Origin: Fusobacterium sp. IOR10
Lineage (GTDB): Bacteria > Fusobacteriota > Fusobacteriia > Fusobacteriales > Fusobacteriaceae
Assembly (NCBI RefSeq): GCF_010367435.1
Contig: NZ_WJWY01000021.1
Location: forward strand, 1-35,738
Reading direction: 5' to 3'
Length of the DNA stretch: 35,738 nt
Shown one piece after another: positions 23,242 through 31,962 of this stretch (position 1 is the stretch's first letter; each line of letters opens with the position of its first letter). The position numbers were made by a program, and so were the translations under genes. The notes under the pieces are model-generated. The model saw only the letters and a program-made list of their open reading frames with translations, was not told the DNA's origin and did not search any database.

Positions 23242-25158
23242 TTATTTTACCTTGGACCCAACTTTTACAGAAGCATCAATTTCAACTAGTTTAATTCTTT
23301 TCTTTTCCTCTGTACTAAGAAGCATACCTTGAGATATTTCTCCCTTTAATTCAACTGGTTCTAAGTTTAATACTGCCATTACTTTTTTTCCTACTAATTC
23401 TTTATAGTCTGGATAATATTTAGCAACTCCTGAAACTATCTGTCTTATATTTTTTTTATCTTTTACTTTAAATTTTAAAAGTCTGTCTGAATCTTTCACT
23501 TTATCAACTTCTAATATTTCAACAACTTTTAATTCAACTTTTGAAAATTCATCAATATTTATTGGATTTTCTATTTTTAAATTTTTATTTATTGGATTTT
23601 TTTCTTTATCTTCTTTTTTTATTTCTAATCTTGGGAAAATAGGTGTTGCTTCTCCTAATTTATGTCCCTCTTTTAATAATCCCCATTCTTTTATATTTTC
23701 CAAAAGAGCTTCTTCTATATTTTCTTCAAATCCCAATTGAGTCCATATTTTTTGAGCTGCTTCTGGCATATATGGAGAAATTAAAACTGCTATTTTATAC
23801 AAAGATTCAACTAAAATATTCATTACTCCTGCTAATCTTTGTTGTTTTTCTTTATCTTTCACAAGTAACCAAGGTGAAGTTTCATCCACATATTTATTCA
23901 TTCTAGAAATAAATTTCCAAATTAATTCTAAAGCTCTTGAAAATTCCAATCTTGACATGTGATCATCTATCTTCACTAAAATATCAGCAAACAATTCTTT
24001 TACACTATTATCTATTTCATCATATTCAGCATTTCCTACTATATTTTCTCCAAAATATTTTTTGTACATTCCTAGGGTTCTATTTAATAGATTCCCTAAA
24101 TCATTTGCTAAATCTGCATTTATCTTAGTCATAATTGCTTTTTCAGAATAATCTCCATCATTTCCAAATGAAACTTCCTTTAATAGGTAGTATCTAAATG
24201 CATCTACACCATATTTTTTTATTTCATCTAAAGGGGAAACAACATTTCCTTTAGATTTTGACATTTTTTCTCCTTCAGATGTCCACCAACCATGGGCAAC
24301 TATTTTATCAGGTAATTTAATTCCTGCTGAAAGTAGCATACAAGGCCAAATAATAGCATGGAATCTAACTATATCTTTTCCTAAAAGATGAACTACTTCT
24401 CCATTTGTCCATCTTTCTTCAAAATTCTCAACATTATTTTCATATCCAACTGCTGTTAAATAGTTTGTTAAAGCATCAAACCAAACATAAGTTATGTGCC
24501 CAGGTGCAAATTCTATAGGAATTCCCCATTCGAAAGTATTTCTAGATATTGATAAATCCTGTAATCCTTGTTTAATAAAAGATGTCACTTCGTTTCTTCT
24601 TGAATGAGGTAGTATGAAATCAGGATTTTCATCTATATGTTTTAATAGAGCATCTTGATATTTTGACATTTTAAAGAAATATGATTCCTCTTTTACTATT
24701 CTTAAAGGTTTCCCACAATCTGGACAAGTATCCCCTTCTCCAACTTGATTTTCAGGAACAAATGTTTCACAAGAAACACAATATTTTCCTTCATAATCTC
24801 CTTTATAAATATCTCCCTTTTCATATACAGTCTTTAGAATTTTTGTAACTGCTTTTTTATGTCTTTCTTCTGTTGTTCTTATGAAATCATCATTTTTAAC
24901 ATTTAAAGCTGTCCACATTTCTTTAAATCTTGGAGCCATTTTATCTGTCCAAGCTTGAGGTGATAGACCTTTAGCCTTTGCTGTTTCTTCAACTTTTTGA
25001 CCATGTTCATCAGTACCTGTTAAAAAAAATACGTCATATCCTGCTGTTTTTTTATATCTTGCCATTGTGTCTGCAGCTATTGTAGTATAAGCACTACCAA
25101 CGTGAGGATCACCATTTACATAGTATATTGGTGTTGTTATATAAAATTTATTATTCAT
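23242..25158 (-). CDS. metG: methionyl-tRNA synthetase with C-terminal tRNA-binding domain
   Basis: The 638-residue enzyme charges tRNA-Met. HVGS (19-22) is the HIGH motif and KMSKS (298-302) is intact. A zinc-binding knuckle with C127, C130, C145 and C148 (CVSC, CPDC) is present. After the anticodon domain, about the last 110 residues are an EMAP/Trbp111-type OB fold (VELKVVEILEVDKV, QIVSGVAKYYP, VAVLNLEP-like, SQGMLLS) used for tRNA binding and dimerisation. AGGAGG precedes the ATG. It is downstream of the DUF374 gene and upstream of galU. Length and parts are standard. Confidence 0.97.
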   Translation of the reverse strand: MNNKFYITTPIYYVNGDPHVGSAYTTIAADTMARYKKTAGYDVFFLTGTDEHGQKVEETAKAKGLSPQAWTDKMAPRFKEMWTALNVKNDDFIRTTEERHKKAVTKILKTVYEKGDIYKGDYEGKYCVSCETFVPENQVGEGDTCPDCGKPLRIVKEESYFFKMSKYQDALLKHIDENPDFILPHSRRNEVTSFIKQGLQDLSISRNTFEWGIPIEFAPGHITYVWFDALTNYLTAVGYENNVENFEERWTNGEVVHLLGKDIVRFHAIIWPCMLLSAGIKLPDKIVAHGWWTSEGEKMSKSKGNVVSPLDEIKKYGVDAFRYYLLKEVSFGNDGDYSEKAIMTKINADLANDLGNLLNRTLGMYKKYFGENIVGNAEYDEIDNSVKELFADILVKIDDHMSRLEFSRALELIWKFISRMNKYVDETSPWLLVKDKEKQQRLAGVMNILVESLYKIAVLISPYMPEAAQKIWTQLGFEENIEEALLENIKEWGLLKEGHKLGEATPIFPRLEIKKEDKEKNPINKNLKIENPINIDEFSKVELKVVEILEVDKVKDSDRLLKFKVKDKKNIRQIVSGVAKYYPDYKELVGKKVMAVLNLEPVELKGEISQGMLLSTEEKKRIKLVEIDASVKVGSKVK

Positions 25159-25193
25159 TATTTCCTCCTAATTTTTTGTGAATATATTCTTAT

Positions 25194-25814
25194 TTATTTT
25201 CTTAATGCTTTTTCTGCTTTTAAATTAAGTCTTTTTAATTCTTCTTCTGCTATTTGTTGATATTTTTTTATGTTTTCTCCCTCAGGAATATACATTCTTT
25301 CTCCAATAACGCAAACTACCTCTGAAAATGGTTTTGGTAATTGAAATTTATCCCAAGCTTTTGAAAAAACCCATTTTTTACTATAGGCTCCACCTAGACA
25401 TATGAAAGGCTTTCCTGTTTTTTGAGCAATATATATCATTCCTTTTTTTGCCCTAAATACTGGACCCTTTGGTCCGTCTAAAGGAGTACCTAAGGTATAT
25501 CCTTCTTTAACTAGTTTAACCATTTTAACAACACTTTTAATAGAGTCTCTACCTGAAGATCCTCTCACTATTTTATATCCCATCATTTCAAGGGGAGTAG
25601 CTATTAACTCTCCATCTTTAGAAGGACTAGCAAGACCCACTTTTTTATCTAATTCCCCTAGACAAAATAGAGATATTGCCAATTTATTATGCCAAAATCC
25701 ACATACATAAGTTTCTTTACTATCAATTTTTTCCTCTTCTATTATTCTTATTTTTAGAGTCATTTTTATAATTCTTAAAATAAAATATAACAATATTCCA
25801 TAAAATTTATACAT
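25194..25814 (-). CDS. DUF374 lysophospholipid-acyltransferase-like protein
   Basis: The 206-residue protein is of the DUF374 branch of the acyltransferase superfamily. Signs are a hydrophobic N-terminus (YGILLYFILRIIKMTL), FWHNKLAISLF, ASPSKDGELIATPLEMMGYKIVRGSSGR, GYTLGTPLDGPKGPVFRAKKGMIYIAQKTGKPFI. In Gram-negative bacteria DUF374 proteins occur with lipid A or Kdo genes, and some carry out an acylation in lipid A synthesis. It probably acts at the inner membrane, but no partner gene is adjacent. GGAG precedes the ATG. An extended -10 lies about 60 bases upstream. It heads the metG-galU series. Confidence 0.85.
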   Translation of the reverse strand: MYKFYGILLYFILRIIKMTLKIRIIEEEKIDSKETYVCGFWHNKLAISLFCLGELDKKVGLASPSKDGELIATPLEMMGYKIVRGSSGRDSIKSVVKMVKLVKEGYTLGTPLDGPKGPVFRAKKGMIYIAQKTGKPFICLGGAYSKKWVFSKAWDKFQLPKPFSEVVCVIGERMYIPEGENIKKYQQIAEEELKRLNLKAEKALRK

Positions 25815-25874
25815 TTTATAATCTCCTAAAATCTTTATTTAAAACATTATTTAATCTTTTTTCATATACTAGAT

Positions 25875-25883
25875 ATTATATCA
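25875..25883 (-). promoter_or_regulatory. extended -10 promoter of the DUF374 gene
   Basis: TGATATAAT on the minus strand; the -35 region is only a T-run, part of the T-tract of the preceding terminator. Confidence 0.65.
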
Positions 25884-25895
25884 TAATTTTAGTAT

Positions 25896-25930
25896 TAAAA
25901 AAAGTGCCAATACATATATGCATTAACACT
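25896..25930 (-). terminator. terminator downstream of ybaB
   Basis: On the minus strand a 14-bp stem with G-U pairs (arms AGTGTTAATGCATA and TATGTATTGGCACT, 25930-25903) is followed by a T7 tract. Confidence 0.85.
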
Positions 25931-25957
25931 TTTTATGTTTCATTCTATAAGTTTTAA

Positions 25958-26305
25958 TTAGAATAATCCTGGAATATTCATTCCTCCAGTTACAGATGAC
26001 ATTTCTTTTTCAGATAGCTCTTCTGCTTGTCTGATAACTTCAGTAACAGCTGAAAGAATTAAGTCTTCTAACATTTCTTTATCTTCTGCAGCTTCTTTTA
26101 CTATCTCATCAGAAAGAGAAACACTTAAAACTTCCTTTTGACCATTAGCTTTTATAACTACTGCTCCTCCACCAACTGAAGATTCAACTTCTTTTTCTTT
26201 TAAACCTTCTTGAATTTTCAACATTTCTTGTTGCATAATTTGAGCTTTTTTTACTATATCCATTTGGTTTCCACCATTTTTAGCAGATTTTAATTTTCTA
26301 ACCAC
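25958..26305 (-). CDS. ybaB: YbaB/EbfC nucleoid-associated protein
   Basis: The 115-residue protein matches the YbaB/EbfC family of small dimeric nucleoid proteins. It has KKAQIMQQEMLKIQEGLKEKEVESSVGGGAVVIKANGQKEVLSVSLSDEI, the helix-beta core, and a GMNIPGLF tail like those of the family. The N-terminal lead RKLKSAKNGG is common in this clade. The start is GTG preceded by GGGGGG at good spacing; the next ATG (Met15) has no site. It has its own extended -10 promoter and a terminator, so it is mostly monocistronic. In other bacteria ybaB goes with recR and dnaX, not here. Confidence 0.92.
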   Translation of the reverse strand: MVRKLKSAKNGGNQMDIVKKAQIMQQEMLKIQEGLKEKEVESSVGGGAVVIKANGQKEVLSVSLSDEIVKEAAEDKEMLEDLILSAVTEVIRQAEELSEKEMSSVTGGMNIPGLF

Positions 26306-26345
26306 TATATTCCCCCCTAATTTTTTATTCTTAAACTACTTTTTG

Positions 26346-26374
26346 ATTATATCATAATTTTTAAAACTATTGAA
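26346..26374 (-). promoter_or_regulatory. promoter of ybaB
   Basis: -35 TTCAAT (26374-26369), 17-bp spacer, extended -10 TGATATAAT (26354-26346), all on the minus strand in the gap after sppA. Confidence 0.7.
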
Positions 26375-26381
26375 ATAAAAT

Positions 26382-28145
26382 TTAAAATTTTGTATCTGTA
26401 GCATATAAAATAGGTCTTCTCAAAAGTTCTTCTTGTAATGTAAATTCTTTCATATTTTTAAATTCATTAATTAATAAATCATTTCCAATAATATCTTTAA
26501 ATATATATTTTGGAAGTATTGTTTTTAATAAAGATTCAAATTTTTCTTGTCTTATTGTCTCTACAACTTTATAGTCATTTATATCTAACTTCAAAGCCAA
26601 GTCACTTATAGCTTTTTCCAAGCCCCCTATCTCATCAATAAGTCCTATTTCTTTTGCTTCACTTCCTAGCCAAACCCTTCCTCCAGCTATTTTTTCCACA
26701 TCAGAAATTTTCATTTTTCTACTAATTGACATTTTTGACAAAAATTCATTATAAGAACCTATACTAGAATTATAAATTTTATTTTTCATTTCAGGGGATA
26801 ATTTTCTATATATTCCCATACTTGTATCATATTTATTATTTGTTATTTGATCATAATTAATTCCTATTTTTTTCAATAATTTTGATGCATTTGGAATTAT
26901 TGTAACTACACCTATTGACCCTGTTATACTTTCCTTGTCTGCATAAATTTTGTCCCCTGCAGCTGAAATGAAATATCCCCCTGAGGCTGCTACTCCTCCC
27001 ATGGATACATATACTGGCTTTTTAAATTCTTTCAATGATTTATATATTAAATCTGAGGCTAAGGCAGAACCTCCTGGAGAATTCACCCTTAAAACAACGC
27101 CTTTTATTCTTTTATCTTTATCTATAATTCTCAACTTTTCTTTTACAGATTCTGGAGTTATAATTTTTTCCACTTTTTTAGAATTATCATTTAATACAAT
27201 ATTTCCTTCAAGATATAATATTGCTATCTCATTTTCCTCTGATTTCTTTTCTGCTTTTTTCTCTTGATAATATCTTGCTAAATATTCACCTTTAGAAAGG
27301 TAATTGCTAATTTCATTTTTAGCTAAAAAATCTTCATAATAAATAACTTGATCTACTAATTTATTATCCTTTAAATTATCAGCTGAAGACATTATAAAAT
27401 CTCCTGATAGAATTTTTTTATTTATTTCAGCCTTTTCTAAATGTCTCTTTCTTGCAATATCACCAACATAATTTTCATAAAGCTTGTTGTATATTCTTCT
27501 AGTATTTTCACTAAATTCTTTACTCATATGAGTATTTTTATAGTTCTCTCCATAACTTTTAAAATCTCCAATATGAATAATTTCAGCCTCTAACCCTAGG
27601 TTATCTCCTAAAGTTTTGTAATATGGATAATTGCTGCTATATCCAGATATTTCAGATATTAAAAAATTTGTATTTGGAATAATTATACTTTTTGCTTCTA
27701 AGGCTAATGAGTAATTTCTATTATTTATATAGTCTAAATAAGCGTATATTACTTTCCCTTCTTTTCTCAATTCTCTTATTTTTATTTTTACTTCCTCTGT
27801 TTGAGCTCTATTTAAACCATAATTATTTAATTTTAATATTAATCCCTTAACTCTCTTATCTTTTTTTATTATATTTAACTCTTTTAAAAAATCGTAGAAA
27901 TTTTCTTGATGATTTAAATCAAATAATGTTTTTGTTTTGCTCTCTCCTAAAACCTTTGGCATTTCTATTACCACATATGTTTTATTTTCTATAGGAGGTA
28001 ATTTCTGTTGATCCTTTACATATTTAGTTATTCCTAATATAACTAGACCTAATATAATTAACTTAAAAAAAGCCTTTACCACCTCAACAAAAAAATGTTT
28101 GAAAAAATTTTTGAAAACTTTTAATCCTTTTTTTAAAATTTCCAC
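26382..28145 (-). CDS. sppA: signal peptide peptidase SppA, 67K (long) type
   Basis: The long double-domain SppA of outer-membrane bacteria: an N-terminal transmembrane segment (FFKLIILGLVILGITKYV) and two ClpP-like domains. It cuts leftover signal peptides in the membrane. From the chosen start the catalytic lysine is K196 (IIHIGDFKSYGENY) and the serine S388 (MGGVAASGGYFIS), as in the Escherichia coli Lys-Ser dyad. VNSPGGSALASDLIY and TGSIGVV are also typical. A GTG at 28143-28145 is preceded by GTGGGG at good spacing; another GTG four codons upstream has only weak support. It begins 17 bases after the uridine-kinase-like gene and probably shares its promoter. Confidence 0.93.
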   Translation of the reverse strand: MEILKKGLKVFKNFFKHFFVEVVKAFFKLIILGLVILGITKYVKDQQKLPPIENKTYVVIEMPKVLGESKTKTLFDLNHQENFYDFLKELNIIKKDKRVKGLILKLNNYGLNRAQTEEVKIKIRELRKEGKVIYAYLDYINNRNYSLALEAKSIIIPNTNFLISEISGYSSNYPYYKTLGDNLGLEAEIIHIGDFKSYGENYKNTHMSKEFSENTRRIYNKLYENYVGDIARKRHLEKAEINKKILSGDFIMSSADNLKDNKLVDQVIYYEDFLAKNEISNYLSKGEYLARYYQEKKAEKKSEENEIAILYLEGNIVLNDNSKKVEKIITPESVKEKLRIIDKDKRIKGVVLRVNSPGGSALASDLIYKSLKEFKKPVYVSMGGVAASGGYFISAAGDKIYADKESITGSIGVVTIIPNASKLLKKIGINYDQITNNKYDTSMGIYRKLSPEMKNKIYNSSIGSYNEFLSKMSISRKMKISDVEKIAGGRVWLGSEAKEIGLIDEIGGLEKAISDLALKLDINDYKVVETIRQEKFESLLKTILPKYIFKDIIGNDLLINEFKNMKEFTLQEELLRRPILYATDTKF

Positions 28146-28162
28146 ATTTATCCCCACTTTCT

Positions 28163-29638
28163 CTAATATTTATAGAATACACTTCCTCCTATAAATTCTT
28201 TTAATATGGAATTTGTAGGAACTATAGATTGATCAACTGTTATAAAACAACTTAGCAAATCTGCTAATTTTTTAGCTTCATCATACTCAGGTGAATCTAC
28301 ACTTATTTTCATTAATTCTTTTAAAGCATATGGTTTAAGAATACATAATTCATAACTTAAACTTGAATTAAAAATTTCATCTGCATCTTCTTGAAATGGA
28401 AATATCCATTTTTCTTCCCCTTTTCTTATGGAATGCCACATAGCTAATGTTTCTTCCCCTGGAGTTTTTCTTGATATGCTATCCCTAACTATTCTTCTAA
28501 TTTTTCTAACATCTGTAGTGTGTACTCTGTTATGCATATCCATGTTAGTTTGAGTTAAACAACTTATGTATATTTTAAATTTTTGTTCCCTAGGAATATA
28601 TTTAGTTAATTCATCATTTAACCCATGTATACCTTCTATTATAATGATTGCATCCTTAGGAAGTTTTACTTTTCTAGTTTTTTTCTTTCTTTCCCCTGTA
28701 TAAAAATCATATAAAGGTAACTCCGTGTCCAATCCATTTATTAAATCTTTTAGATTTTCATTAAGTAATTTTATATCTAAAGCTTCTATTGTTTCAAAAT
28801 CTTTTTGTCCATTTTCATCTAAAGGAACATTTTCTCTTCCTATGTAATAATCATCTAGAGAAATAGCCAGGGTATCAATTCCACTTGTTTTTAAATTAAG
28901 TAATAATTTTTTGGAAAAAGTTGTTTTCCCTGATGATGATGGTCCTGCAATGGTTACTATTCTAACACCTTTTTTCTTTATTATTTCATCTGAAATTTTC
29001 CCAATTTTTTTATTATGTAGGGTTTCATTTAATAATATTAACTCTAATATCTCATTATCAAATATTTTTTTATTTATACTTCCTGCATAATTTATCCCCA
29101 TTATTCTTTCCCATAAATGTCCTTCTTTAAATGCTTTTGATATTTTAGGAGTATCCTTTAATGGAGCTACTTTCCAATTGAACACTTCCATTGGAGTTTT
29201 CAATATAAAACCATTATGATATTTATATATTTTGAAATCTTTAACTATACCTGTGGATTTCCCAGGACATATATAAAAATAATCTCTATATCCTTCTATT
29301 TCCACTTCTTTTATTTTTGACCATCCACAATTTTCAAGTAAGGATTTAATATCCTTTCTCTCTATAGCCTTTGCTTTTAATTTTAAATCTTCACTGTTCT
29401 CTGTTATTAAATTAATAGGTATATCCCTTGAAACTATTTCATCCATTTTTTTGTGTATTTTATTATAATCTTCAGATTCTAAAACAATTAATTTTTCATT
29501 CTTATATATTTCCCCATAAGAGCCATTGTTTAAAGAATTTTGTAACTCTACCTCATATTCTGGATATAAATCATTTACAGCTTTTAAAAAAACTAATTTT
29601 GTTGTCTCATATTGTCTGCCTTCTATCACATGTTTCAT
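28163..29638 (-). CDS. uridine kinase-like protein with N-terminal ThrRS-type domain
   Basis: The 491-residue protein ends in a uridine/phosphoribulokinase-like kinase domain: Walker A GPSSSGKT at 232-239, SLDDYYIGRENVPLDENGQKDFETIEALD, IIIEGIHGLNDEL, and RKIRRIVRDSISRK. In front are about 200 residues that resemble the editing/second additional domain of threonyl-tRNA synthetase, with a short TGS-like start. Such fusions are widespread in anaerobes and Thermotogae and usually annotated as nucleoside kinase. The true substrate is unsettled. GAGGTGA precedes the ATG. A promoter (29685-29713) lies 40-70 bases upstream. It leads sppA. Confidence 0.88.
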   Translation of the reverse strand: MKHVIEGRQYETTKLVFLKAVNDLYPEYEVELQNSLNNGSYGEIYKNEKLIVLESEDYNKIHKKMDEIVSRDIPINLITENSEDLKLKAKAIERKDIKSLLENCGWSKIKEVEIEGYRDYFYICPGKSTGIVKDFKIYKYHNGFILKTPMEVFNWKVAPLKDTPKISKAFKEGHLWERIMGINYAGSINKKIFDNEILELILLNETLHNKKIGKISDEIIKKKGVRIVTIAGPSSSGKTTFSKKLLLNLKTSGIDTLAISLDDYYIGRENVPLDENGQKDFETIEALDIKLLNENLKDLINGLDTELPLYDFYTGERKKKTRKVKLPKDAIIIIEGIHGLNDELTKYIPREQKFKIYISCLTQTNMDMHNRVHTTDVRKIRRIVRDSISRKTPGEETLAMWHSIRKGEEKWIFPFQEDADEIFNSSLSYELCILKPYALKELMKISVDSPEYDEAKKLADLLSCFITVDQSIVPTNSILKEFIGGSVFYKY

Positions 29639-29684
29639 AAATCACCTCTATAAATTTATTTCCCCTCTCTTTATGGGTATTCTT

Positions 29685-29713
29685 ATTTTATCATTTATAT
29701 TTTTAAAATTCAA
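29685..29713 (-). promoter_or_regulatory. promoter of the uridine-kinase-like gene and sppA
   Basis: -35 TTGAAT (29713-29708), 17-bp spacer, extended -10 TGATAAAAT (29693-29685), just downstream of a strong terminator on the same strand. Confidence 0.65.
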
Positions 29714-29736
29714 TTTTTTCAATTTATTTTTCATAT

Positions 29737-29779
29737 AAAAAAAAGGGCTATCCAAGTTATTACAACTTAAATAGCCCTT
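29737..29779 (-). terminator. strong terminator of the candidate non-coding unit
   Basis: On the minus strand AAGGGCTAT / ATAGCCCTT encloses a second stem AAGTT / AACTT and is followed by a T8 tract. Confidence 0.92.
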
Positions 29780-30046
29780 TATGATATTTCGATTTTGCAA
29801 CTCACCTGCCTTTCCTAAGACATATCCACTGAATATACACATCTATACGTTAACTTGCTACCATATATTTACCCCATTTATGATACTCTTCTTACTTAAT
29901 TTTTCCTTCTTTGATATTTCTCATCTATTGTTTTATGACTGATTCATATATAGAATTCTAGTCCTGTTTCAAAAGAAAAACTAATTTAAAAAACAACTAC
30001 TAACAAAGCTAACTATTTCCTAAAATAAGAAATTAAAAATTTTATT

Positions 30047-30143
30047 TTACTTTTTTGATTCTAAGGTTCATAAATTACTTTTTTGATTTTAAGGTTCATA
30101 AATTACTTTTTTGATTCTAAAGTTCACAAATTACTTTTTGATT
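30047..30143. repeat. 28-bp tandem repeat, about 3.5 copies
   Basis: Three direct units of 28 bases (30047-30074, 30075-30102, 30103-30130) begin TTACTTTTTTGATT and continue with TAAGGTTCATAAA or close variants; a half unit follows to 30143. Unit 2 differs from unit 1 at one base, unit 3 at two. There are no spacers and 28 is not a multiple of three. Confidence 0.92.
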
Positions 30144-30209
30144 AATTCATTTTTCTTACTTTTAATTCTATATTCAATTGTGTTTTTAATGGAATAAATA
30201 TAATATTAA

Positions 30210-30218
30210 TTATTTCAT
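30210..30218 (-). other. two-codon mini-ORF (ATG AAA TAA) with perfect ribosome site
   Basis: GGAGGTGAGTCCA lies directly before ATG AAA TAA, with eight bases between GGAGG and ATG. The stop is the third codon. It is about 65 nt downstream of the predicted transcription start. It may be a start remnant of a deleted gene or a regulatory mini-ORF. Confidence 0.45.
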
Positions 30219-30287
30219 TGGACTCACCTCCAAAATAATTTTAATTTTCTATCTTCCCCTCTATACTCATCCTCCTCTTGTAATTTA

Positions 30288-30316
30288 TTTATACCTCATA
30301 ATTTTACTTTTGTCAA
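30288..30316 (-). promoter_or_regulatory. near-consensus promoter of the candidate non-coding unit
   Basis: -35 TTGACA (30316-30311), 17-bp spacer, -10 TATAAA (30293-30288) on the minus strand, after the terminator of the DUF1846 gene. Predicted start near 30281. Confidence 0.75.
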
Positions 30317-30386
30317 GAATTTCACATCTTTTTTGTATATAATAATTTAACATACTATATTTAATATATATATTATCTCTCTATAC

Positions 30387-30424
30387 TAAAAAAATACCAG
30401 CACCTAGAATAAGGGTACTGATAT
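30387..30424 (-). terminator. terminator of the DUF1846 gene
   Basis: On the minus strand ATATCAGTACC and GGTGCTGGTAT form an 11-bp stem including G-U pairs, loop of nine, followed by TTTTTTT. Confidence 0.87.
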
Positions 30425-30442
30425 TTTTGTTTTTCATATTAA

Positions 30443-31945
30443 TTATAATGCATTATAATATAAATTTTCACTAGAGAAAACTGAGTCACAAGTCATTTCA
30501 AGTCCAATTTTCCCCATTAATTGATCGTCATTTTTTCCTAAAATTGTTGTTGAATGAGCTTGGCAACCTCTTAATTTGCTCAATTCATTAATAGCTTTTG
30601 CTGCTCTTTCATCTGTAACTGCACATATTTTTAATGCAATTAAAACTTCTTCACAATTAAGTTGAGTGTTTTTATTTCTAAAATTATTCATTTTTAATTC
30701 TATAATTGGTTTAGTTATTTCTTCTGAAATTAAATGAATGGCATCATCTATTCCAGCATAATATTTAATTGCATTTAAAACTGCTGAAGCTGGAGCACAC
30801 ATTGTTTCAGAAGCTTTTCCTGTGATTATTTTCCCATCTTCTAGTTCTATAGCAACTGTTGATTTTTCATTAAAACTATCATCTAATTTTAAAAGTCTTT
30901 CCCTTGCTGCTACTAAAACTTTTCTATCCTCTTCTTTTAAATTAACTTCTTCCATTATAAGTTTAGCTCTTTCTAAGGACTTTTTATCAGCATAACCTTT
31001 TTTATATTCACAACCTGTTTTTAAATATCTTCTTATTATTTCTTGATTAGAAGCTTCTCTTACTACCTCATCATCTATAATTCCATATCCTACTCTATTA
31101 ACTCCCATATCAGTTGGAGATTTAAATTCAGATGCTTTCCCTGTGATTTTTTCAATTATTCTTTTTAAAACAGGAAATGCTTCAATATCTCTATTGTAAT
31201 TTATAGCTATTTCATCATATGCTTCCAAATGGAAAGAGTCTATTAAATTAACATCTTGTAAATCCACTGTTGCTGATTCATAAGCTATATTTAGAGGATG
31301 TTTTAAAGGTACATTCCAAACTGGAAATGTTTCAAATTTTGAATATCCTGCTTTTTTTCCTCTTTTATCTTCATGATATAATTGGCTCAAACAAGTTGCT
31401 AACTTTCCAGAACCAGGTCCTGGAGCAGTAACTACAACTATTGGTTTTGTTGTTTCTATATAAGGATTTTTCCCATATCCCTCTTCACTAACAATTGTAT
31501 CTACTTCTGTAGGATATCCCTTTGTTGCTCTATGTTTATAAACTTTTATTCCTCTTTGTTGCAATTTGTTTATAAATACTGTTGTAGCTGGTTGATCATC
31601 AAATCTTGTAATTACTACACTATTAACTTGCAATTCAAAAGTTCTTAAATCATCAATAAGTCTTAGAACATCCATGTCATAAGTAATTCCAAAATCTCCT
31701 CTAATTTTATTTCTTTCAATATCTCCAGCATATACACAAATTATAACTTCAACTTTCTCTTTTAATTTATGTAATAATTTTATTTTTGCATTTTCATCAA
31801 AACCTGGAAGAACTCTTTTAGCATGTAAGTCATAAAATAATTTCCCTCCAAATTCCAAATAAAGTTTATCATAGTTATTAACTCTTTCTACTATGAATTT
31901 TGACTGCTCCTCAAGATATTTATTATGATCAAATCCTATTTTCAT
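30443..31945 (-). CDS. DUF1846 (UPF0371) family protein
   Basis: A 500-residue protein of the conserved DUF1846 family, whose activity is not established. It starts [22 protein letters not shown] and contains [57 protein letters not shown], and a glycine-rich loop [19 protein letters not shown] that looks like a nucleotide or phosphate loop. [14 protein letters not shown] and [16 protein letters not shown] are further conserved blocks. It is cytoplasmic by sequence. AGGAG precedes the ATG. It is 17 bases behind the aminotransferase gene and so co-transcribed with it. The family is common in Firmicutes and Fusobacteria. Confidence 0.9.
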   Translation of the reverse strand: MKIGFDHNKYLEEQSKFIVERVNNYDKLYLEFGGKLFYDLHAKRVLPGFDENAKIKLLHKLKEKVEVIICVYAGDIERNKIRGDFGITYDMDVLRLIDDLRTFELQVNSVVITRFDDQPATTVFINKLQQRGIKVYKHRATKGYPTEVDTIVSEEGYGKNPYIETTKPIVVVTAPGPGSGKLATCLSQLYHEDKRGKKAGYSKFETFPVWNVPLKHPLNIAYESATVDLQDVNLIDSFHLEAYDEIAINYNRDIEAFPVLKRIIEKITGKASEFKSPTDMGVNRVGYGIIDDEVVREASNQEIIRRYLKTGCEYKKGYADKKSLERAKLIMEEVNLKEEDRKVLVAARERLLKLDDSFNEKSTVAIELEDGKIITGKASETMCAPASAVLNAIKYYAGIDDAIHLISEEITKPIIELKMNNFRNKNTQLNCEEVLIALKICAVTDERAAKAINELSKLRGCQAHSTTILGKNDDQLMGKIGLEMTCDSVFSSENLYYNAL

Positions 31946-31962
31946 TATTTTCTCCTTATTAG

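Larger units (their letters stand above)
29737..30281 (-). ncRNA. candidate ~545-nt non-coding transcript
   Basis: This stretch is bounded by a near-consensus promoter at 30316-30288 and a strong terminator at 29779-29737, both on the minus strand, and the next gene has its own promoter after the terminator. No frame in it is convincingly coding. The largest minus-strand frame (64 codons, from 29842) has no ribosome site and runs through the terminator. The unit contains a two-codon ORF behind a perfect ribosome site, 3.5 copies of a 28-bp repeat, and a less AT-rich 3' part (29781-29860). I matched no known RNA family by eye: it lacks signatures of RNase P, tmRNA, SRP RNA, T-box and TPP elements. 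It could be a regulatory RNA or a decayed gene. Confidence 0.4.

Noticed and set aside
29648..29842. 64-codon minus-strand frame as a gene
   Set aside because: It has no ribosome site and runs through a strong terminator hairpin and then into the promoter of the next gene.
30047..30143. 28-bp repeats as a CRISPR array
   Set aside because: The repeats are directly abutting with no spacers and no cas genes are near.
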